Shown here: one piece after another, positions 7,498 through 11,349 of the stretch
Numbering within the stretch: position 1 is the first letter of the stretch
How the letters are laid out: every line of letters begins with the position of its first letter
Assembly: GCA_003670425.1 (NCBI GenBank)
Contig: QWRL01000065.1
Location: 1-11,349, forward strand
Direction of reading: 5' to 3'
From: Chloroflexota bacterium
GTDB taxonomy: Bacteria; Chloroflexota; Anaerolineae; Anaerolineales; UBA11657
DNA length: 11,349 nt
Made by a program: the position numbers and the translations under genes
Notes under the pieces: model-generated
The model's input: the letters and a program-made list of their open reading frames with translations, nothing else
What the model was told of the DNA's origin: nothing
Databases searched by the model: none

Positions 7498-8508
7498 ATG
7501 TTTTCAAAACAAAAAAGTTCCAGTAGGTCTGAAAAACAGTTGAAGGCGAAGGCAAAGCCAAAGCGGCCAGGGGCGGTGTACCGCGCCACGCCTTTTGACC
7601 ATGCCATCCGGCGTGTGCTGGCAACGCTTGCGCCGCGCTCGCGCTCTGTCATTGAAAGGCGCTTTGGGCTGCTTGGCGAAACGCCGCACACGCTTGACGC
7701 GATCGGGCAGCAGGAGCAGATAACGCGCGAGCGCGTGCGCCAGCTAGAGAACGCGAGCGTGCATGTGATGCGCACTTCAAGCTCCTACAGCGCGCTGAAG
7801 CCGCATTTTAAAGCGCTGGACAAATTGTTGATGCGCTGCGGCGGCGTGCTCAGCGATGCGCACATGGAGAGCGCTGAGGTTTTCGGCAGCATCCAAAGCA
7901 AGCAAGCCGCCCTCTTCCTGCTGAAGCTGGCGCCCTTTGCACACCGCTGCCCGCGGAGCCCAAGCTTTGGCGAGCGCTGGTACCACAAGTCCGCAGACGC
8001 CGCAGGCCTGGAAAAGGCGCTGCTCGCATTTGCGAGGAGTGTGCGGGCAACCGAGCGCGCCTACCCGGAGCGTGAGTTTTTTGCATGCATGGCAAAATTC
8101 ATCCGGCCGGTTGGCGGAATTTCCAAGCCGGCACTCATGAGTTACTTCCAGTGCTGCACGGATCTTGCGCAGAATGCTTACCAGGAATTTGGCCACAGCA
8201 TGTCGCGCATGGTGCGGCCATGGGGCATGTCGGATGAGGCGTACATTACGCTTTCGAAGGCTGGACATCCCATGCACTTTACCGAGGTGGCCGGGAGCAT
8301 TGTTTCCTCCCGCGGGCGCATCCCGGCTTTAACCACCGTGCATAACTGCCTGGTGGTCGACGAGCGCTTTGCGCTTGTGGGGCGCGGCACCTACGGGCTT
8401 ACCGAGTGGGGCTACCTCACCGGTCCGCGGCCCAAGAAGGTGACCACTCCGAACGGAAACATACGCCGGCAGCGCCGCAGGTGGAAGCACCTAGTGCATC
8501 AGAACTAA
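7498..8508 (+). CDS. Sigma70 region 4 / HARE-HTH fusion DNA-binding regulator (Patescibacteria-like)
   Basis: This 336-residue protein starts with a Lys/Ser-rich basic tail (1-25). A sigma70 region-4 domain follows (about 35-93) with LAPRSRSVIERRFGL and the helix-turn-helix TLDAIGQQEQITRERVRQLE. A less defined helical middle (about 100-235) contains GERWYHKS. A C-terminal HARE-HTH winged-helix domain (about 247-306) shows AGHPMHFTEVA, TVHN, RFALVGRGTYGLTEWGY, and the protein ends in a very basic tail (RRQRRRWK). There is no sigma region 2, so it cannot melt a -10 element as a normal sigma factor does. It is better read as a promoter-binding regulator or RNA-polymerase-associated protein. From memory, this same two-domain order is common in Parcubacteria and related CPR bacteria and unusual elsewhere. 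The start is fixed by AAAGGGGG 6 nt upstream. It is transcribed alone, between its own promoter and terminator. Confidence 0.88.
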   Translation: MFSKQKSSSRSEKQLKAKAKPKRPGAVYRATPFDHAIRRVLATLAPRSRSVIERRFGLLGETPHTLDAIGQQEQITRERVRQLENASVHVMRTSSSYSALKPHFKALDKLLMRCGGVLSDAHMESAEVFGSIQSKQAALFLLKLAPFAHRCPRSPSFGERWYHKSADAAGLEKALLAFARSVRATERAYPEREFFACMAKFIRPVGGISKPALMSYFQCCTDLAQNAYQEFGHSMSRMVRPWGMSDEAYITLSKAGHPMHFTEVAGSIVSSRGRIPALTTVHNCLVVDERFALVGRGTYGLTEWGYLTGPRPKKVTTPNGNIRRQRRRWKHLVHQN

Positions 8509-8511
8509 CCC

Positions 8512-8539
8512 AAAGGGCCGCCGCAAGGCGGCCCTTTTG
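8512..8539 (+). terminator. Intrinsic (rho-independent) terminator
   Basis: An 11-bp perfect stem, AAAGGGCCGCC (8512-8522) paired with GGCGGCCCTTT (8527-8537), has a GCAA (GNRA) tetraloop. It runs into TTTTG and begins 3 nt after the stop of the sigma4-HARE gene. In the opposite direction the stem is followed only by TTTGGG, so it may act more weakly for the minus-strand transporter that converges on it. Confidence 0.92.
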
Positions 8540-8613
8540 CTTTAACCGCGGGCGCATTGTGCACCGTACGCCAGCAGCAGCTTCTCCATTAACATCAATC
8601 TGTTATGTGCGTG

Positions 8614-9042
8614 TCACGCCGGCCGATAGCTAATGAGCGCAACGCCCGCCAGGCACAGCGCAACCCCGGCCACGTTTATCAGCTGCAGGCGCTCTCCCAA
8701 CAATGCCACACCCAGCCCCGCCAGCAGCACATTGATGACCACGCCCGTCACCAGATTGCCGGTGCTGAGGTTCCAGCCGGCGCGATACATCAGCAAAAAT
8801 CCCAGCTCAATCAGCACCACCGAAACCGCCAGCGCCAGTTGAATCCAGTTTAGTTGGCGCACCTGCAGCCACAACCCGCCTTGCACCGGAAACAAGGGCA
8901 GGATGCAAATGCCAAGCACCAGCGCAGCCACATACTGGCCAATCACAGATACAACCGGGTTGATGGAACCAGGCACCAGCTTCACAAAGTATTGATAGAG
9001 AACGGCGCCAATAATGGCGAGGCCGGCTGAAAAATAAAACAT
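8614..9042 (-). CDS. Small DMT-superfamily (EamA-like, single-repeat) transporter
   Basis: This 142-residue hydrophobic protein has about five predicted membrane helices (roughly 4-20, 31-51, 66-86, 96-114, 120-138). The last two helices carry the drug/metabolite-transporter signature LLGERLQLINVAGVALCLAGVALI (117-140). Full EamA proteins have two such repeats (about 300 residues); this is one repeat, so it would work as a homo- or heterodimer, like small multidrug pumps. The frame is open to 9090 with an ATG at 9063, but only the ATG at 9042 has an AGGA 8 nt upstream and starts right at the first helix, so it is preferred. The substrate is unknown. It is oriented with the heme protein upstream but separated by about 390 nt, so it is probably a separate transcript. 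Confidence 0.85.
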   Translation of the reverse strand: MFYFSAGLAIIGAVLYQYFVKLVPGSINPVVSVIGQYVAALVLGICILPLFPVQGGLWLQVRQLNWIQLALAVSVVLIELGFLLMYRAGWNLSTGNLVTGVVINVLLAGLGVALLGERLQLINVAGVALCLAGVALISYRPA

Positions 9043-9435
9043 GAAGGCGGTCCTGTTAGGCATGCTTAAGTGCTGGGAAATGCAACGCATGGTTTGTGCG
9101 GCAGCCCGCCTAGGCTACCACAAGCGCACGGACTTGCGCCGCTGGTGCTGCGGCCGCCGCAATCCGCGCGTGCTGCGGCGCTGCAGCAAGTGGTGCCAAA
9201 CCCAAACGTTGCCGAACTGCGGCTGACCTTTTCAGTCCGCGCAATGATTGGAGCCCGCCGCGCCGCCCATTGCGCCCCGGCGCTGCGCGGGCAGAACCGG
9301 ACTGCAGGCCCGGCCGGGCGAACGCCACTTGGCTCTCCGCAGTTCAGGCAGCTGGGGTGCCGCCCGCAATTGGCAATCTGCAGCGCGCTTGAAACAAAAA
9401 TCTGCAGTCCGCGCTGCTCCGCCGCAGCCGCCGGG
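9043..9435. other. About 390-nt gap with no recognisable gene
   Basis: Open frames cross this stretch on both strands but show no family motifs and continue antisense or out of frame into the P460 gene. It contains a 10-bp inverted pair, CGGACTGCAG (9298-9307) and CTGCAGTCCG (9402-9411), 94 nt apart. No convincing promoter for the EamA-like gene was found. Confidence 0.6.
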
Positions 9436-10119
9436 CTAATTGCAGGGGTCGCGCCCCGGTTTGCCGCACACCACGGACTGCGGCACCCGGGCAGTCGCGA
9501 ACGCATCAATTTGAACGCGCGAGAAAACAAAATCGCGCACGCCAGCGTGGCAGTCCGCGCAGGCGCGCGGATTCTCATCCGGCAGGCTGCGCTCTGCGCG
9601 TGCACCTTCCGGCGTGAAGGAAGCAAAGCGCCACTGGCCGCCAATCTTTTCTGCCACATGGATGAAAGGCAGCAGATCGCCCCGCACCAGCCGGCCGTCT
9701 GCGCCGGGGCTGCTGTTATAGGCTTCGATAACCAGCGTCGTGCCGTCTGGCAGCGGACGGCCGGACTGCACCCCGGCCAGAGATGCGGGCTGCATGTAGA
9801 GCAGCCGGGAGATGTTGTCCGGCCGGTCCACCACCGCATACTGCACAAATGTACCCGCGTATCCAGCCGGGAAATCCACGCCCCGCCCGTTTGCGCCGCC
9901 GTTGTTGGGCGCTGCCGGCGGTTGCTGCGGAACGCGTGCGGGACGCGCTGCGGGCGGCTGCGGCGGCCGCTGCTCGCCGGCGCCATTGGGGGGCCGGCCA
10001 CTGCCGGCTGGGCCGCCGACCGGTGTGCGGCCTATGCCGCCAATCAACAAGACTGCTGCAAAGCCAAACATGAACAACGGCTGCGGACTGCGCACAAGCG
10101 GGGCAAATTTAAAATTCAT
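9436..10119 (-). CDS. Membrane-anchored cytochrome P460-family c-type heme protein
   Basis: This 227-residue protein has an N-terminal membrane anchor (about 13-30, uncleaved or signal-like), then a Pro/Gly/Ala-rich linker (about 31-80), then a cytochrome P460 domain (about 82-205). The domain shows FPAGYAGTFVQYAVVDR, RLLYMQPASL, GRPLPDGTTLVIEAY, WRFASFTPEG and the c-type heme site CADCH (Cys187, Cys190, His191), followed by DFVFS. The family includes hydroxylamine/NO-active mono-heme cytochromes and cytochrome c'-beta. The heme would lie on the outer face of the membrane. The C-terminus adds two cysteines (218, 226) that could form a disulfide. I cannot tell from the sequence alone whether the heme-crosslinking lysine of true cytochrome P460 is present. 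The start ATG at 10119 lacks a strong SD. Long frames on the opposite strand here are antisense shadows. Confidence 0.88.
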   Translation of the reverse strand: MNFKFAPLVRSPQPLFMFGFAAVLLIGGIGRTPVGGPAGSGRPPNGAGEQRPPQPPAARPARVPQQPPAAPNNGGANGRGVDFPAGYAGTFVQYAVVDRPDNISRLLYMQPASLAGVQSGRPLPDGTTLVIEAYNSSPGADGRLVRGDLLPFIHVAEKIGGQWRFASFTPEGARAERSLPDENPRACADCHAGVRDFVFSRVQIDAFATARVPQSVVCGKPGRDPCN

Positions 10120-10173
10120 GGACGCAGGTTAGCATGCAACGCCGGTGCCTGCGCCCATATTACTAAAGATCAC

Positions 10174-10190
10174 ACACAATTAACACAATT
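10174..10190 (-). promoter_or_regulatory. Tandem direct repeat upstream of the P460 gene
   Basis: ACACAATT occurs twice with a 9-nt period (10174-10181 and 10183-10190) in an AT-rich patch 55-71 nt before the P460 start codon. The placement fits a regulator-binding site or promoter upstream element. A -10-like TAATAT lies about 40 nt before the ATG (minus strand), but no good -35 matches it. Confidence 0.35.
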
Positions 10191-10242
10191 GGCTTTGGAA
10201 AAACGGCCGGCGTAAAGATGGCGGGCGCGGCTGATGCTTGCT

Positions 10243-10268
10243 GCGCACCGCAAAATCTGTGGGTGCGC
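10243..10268. repeat. 7-bp inverted repeat between the coiled-coil and P460 genes
   Basis: GCGCACC (10243-10249) and GGTGCGC (10262-10268) flank a 12-nt loop. It lies downstream of the coiled-coil gene on the minus strand and could be a weak terminator, but no T-run follows the stem. Confidence 0.3.
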
Positions 10269-10383
10269 CGGCTGCTACAAGTGCTGGCAGCGGCTGCGGC
10301 AGACTGTAGTGCGCGCGGGCTTGCGCGTTGCGCCCGGCTGCGCTGGCGCCGCTGCACCTCAGGGGAAAAAGTGGGGCGCCGGG

Positions 10384-10770
10384 TTACTTCCTCTGGTCGC
10401 GCTGCGCCGTCCGTTTCCACCGCTCCCCTTCACGCTCTGCGGGCTGCGCTTCCCCCCCTGTTGTCTCCTTCGTCAGCTGTACGCGGCGCTTGTCCAGCTG
10501 GCGCTGCTGGTTTACCATCTGGCCCAGCTGCTCATCAATGCTGCTGGTGTGCACGGCCAGCTGGCCGAGCTGTTCTTCAACTGCCAGTTGCAGTTGCCCA
10601 ATCTGGTAGCGCTGTGCTTCAATCTCGCGTTGTTGCTGCGCATCCAGGTGGCGGTCCTTCACAAGCGAGAAGCGCTGCACAGCCAGCTGGCGCTCTTGCA
10701 GCTCATCCAGCAGCTGCTGGCGCTGGCGCAGCCGCGCCTGGTGGGCAAGCAGTTTTTCCTTATCGGGCAT
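10384..10770 (-). CDS. Coiled-coil protein of unknown function
   Basis: The frame gives a 128-residue soluble, Gln/Leu/Glu/Arg-rich protein from the ATG at 10770. A GTG at 10821 would add 17 low-complexity Ala/Pro residues. The ATG is preferred because GGCGGA lies 4 nt upstream of it and the GTG has no SD. Hydrophobic residues fall exactly every seven residues: Ile50, Ile57, Val64, Leu71, Ile78, Met85, Leu92, Leu99. This predicts one long continuous helix (about residues 5-105) and an oligomeric coiled coil. The C-terminal 25 residues are polar and charged (ending RDQRK), and there is no signal peptide or membrane segment. I recognise no family. A leucine-rich frame on the opposite strand is the mirror of CAG/CTG codons; the eight in-register heptads argue for this strand. 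It resembles the small ORF at 11065-11232. Confidence 0.68.
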   Translation of the reverse strand: MPDKEKLLAHQARLRQRQQLLDELQERQLAVQRFSLVKDRHLDAQQQREIEAQRYQIGQLQLAVEEQLGQLAVHTSSIDEQLGQMVNQQRQLDKRRVQLTKETTGGEAQPAEREGERWKRTAQRDQRK

Positions 10771-10934
10771 CACATCCGCCGGCCGGGCGGCCGCGCCTTT
10801 CTGCGGGCCGGCTGCGGGCACTGGCCGGGCTCACAAGCTGGCTTGCTGAGTACATCTTTGCTGCACCTTCCAACTGAACATTAGCCCTGCAAACCGCAGC
10901 GGTCAAACCACAATCAAATCAGGGCGCGAGCGGA

Positions 10935-10940
10935 ATTATA
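10935..10940 (-). promoter_or_regulatory. Possible -10 box for the coiled-coil gene
   Basis: On the minus strand a perfect TATAAT (10940-10935) lies in the gap between the 55-residue ORF and the coiled-coil gene, about 165 nt before the ATG at 10770. No good -35 is found at 16-19 nt, so this is a weak call. Confidence 0.25.
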
Positions 10941-10996
10941 AGCGCGGTCTGGGCCGGCGCACTGCAGCTGCGGCTGGGTTGGGTGTTTGCGGCAGC

Positions 10997-11014
10997 CTGC
11001 GCTGCGCAGCGCAG
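10997..11014. repeat. 18-bp perfect palindrome
   Basis: CTGCGCTGCGCAGCGCAG is a gapless palindrome made of the same two 9-nt arms that form the hairpin at 3637-3660. It lies 50 nt downstream of the stop of the 55-residue ORF on the minus strand, between two genes. No T-run is present. Confidence 0.6.
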
Positions 11015-11064
11015 CTGGCTGGTGGCCGCCGCTGCTGGCTCCGCAGCCGGCGCGGCTCCCGCCC

Positions 11065-11232
11065 TCAGGCTTCGAGCTTGCGCAGCTGCTGTTCCAGCTG
11101 GCGCATCTGTTCATCGAGCACCATCCGCAGCTCGGAAAGCTGCCGCTCGTGCTCAGAAAGCTGCGCGCGCTGCTCGTTAATCTGGCGCTGGTGGGCATCA
11201 AACTCGCGCAGCTGGTCTGCCTTGGTGGCCAT
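11065..11232 (-). CDS. Small leucine-heptad (zipper-like) protein, 55 residues
   Basis: An ATG at 11232 and a TGA at 11067-11065 give a 55-residue highly charged protein. Hydrophobic residues lie exactly seven apart: Phe11, Ile18, Leu25, Leu32, Leu39, Leu46, Leu53, so nearly the whole chain should be one amphipathic helix. It has no basic DNA-binding region like bZIP proteins and no membrane segment. An in-frame stop upstream (near 11285) and no other ATG make this start the likely one, though no clear SD is visible. It shares AHQ followed 13 residues later by ERQL with the larger coiled-coil protein (14 residues there). It is encoded upstream of that gene on the same strand, with about 295 nt between them. 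Function unknown; it is short enough that routine gene calling may omit it. Confidence 0.55.
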   Translation of the reverse strand: MATKADQLREFDAHQRQINEQRAQLSEHERQLSELRMVLDEQMRQLEQQLRKLEA

Positions 11233-11261
11233 TAGGCCGGCGCGCCCCCGGCGCTGTGAAG

Positions 11262-11302
11262 ATGAATGCAGTTCATGCGTTTAGCAGCGTGCGTTAGCAG
11301 CG
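11262..11302. promoter_or_regulatory. Repeat cluster upstream of the 55-residue ORF
   Basis: An inverted pair ATGAA-N5-TTCAT (11262-11276) adjoins a direct repeat of TTAGCAGCG (11281-11289 and 11294-11302, 13-nt period). They lie 30-70 nt before the start codon at 11232 (minus strand), where an operator would be expected. No clear -35/-10 pair was found. Confidence 0.25.
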
Positions 11303-11349
11303 GTTGGTGTGCTGCAAACCTTGGGCGGCGATTACGGCCTGCGGGTTTG

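Noticed and set aside
9070..10215. 381-codon plus-strand frame and a 311-codon minus-strand frame (9066-10001) over the P460 gene
   Set aside because: Both overlap the well-supported P460 frame and show no domain. The minus one contains a Cys-rich stretch resembling a zinc ribbon (CGRHPSCLNCGE) but no extended match.
10234..10884. 216-codon leucine-rich plus-strand frame that mimics a membrane protein
   Set aside because: It is the complement of Gln/Leu-rich coiled-coil codons. The minus strand has eight in-register heptads, which chance would not give.

Overview
This is a GC-rich bacterial window that looks chromosomal. The best guess for the host is a Chloroflexota (Anaerolineae-like) bacterium. 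That is inference: it rests on the GC-rich codons, on a GT-C-type membrane protein whose C-terminal module I associate with Chloroflexota, and on the TrkA pair. No rRNA, tRNA, CRISPR array, transposase or integrase was recognised.

Left part, all + strand: the 3' three-quarters of a P-type ATPase of the Na+,K+/H+,K+-ATPase-like (P2C) group (1-2237) is followed 34 nt later by a TrkA-type RCK protein (2272-2925), and 4 nt after that by a second one (2930-3619). The close spacing and good ribosome-binding sites suggest one monovalent-cation (K+/Na+) homeostasis operon. No TrkH/KtrB channel subunit is visible. A 226-nt gap with a strong hairpin follows. Then comes an 865-residue GT-C-like polytopic membrane protein (3846-6443), probably a lipid-linked-sugar glycosyltransferase or relative.

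Middle: a small MazG/PRA-PH-like nucleotide pyrophosphohydrolase lies on the minus strand (6668-7054), convergent with the membrane protein. A 443-nt AT-richer gap carries a near-consensus sigma70 promoter for 7498-8508. That gene is the most unusual one here. It encodes a sigma70-region-4 helix-turn-helix joined to a C-terminal HARE-HTH domain, an architecture I associate with Patescibacteria (CPR). It is a self-contained transcription unit ending in a textbook intrinsic terminator.

Right part, all minus strand: a single-repeat DMT/EamA-like transporter (8614-9042), a membrane-anchored cytochrome P460-family c-type heme protein (9436-10119), a 128-145 residue coiled-coil protein (10384-10770 or 10821), and a 55-residue leucine-heptad ORF (11065-11232). 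The two coiled-coil genes share a motif pattern and may be paralogues. Palindromes built on CTGCGCTGC/GCAGCGCAG recur in the gaps between genes and may be a dispersed repeat family.
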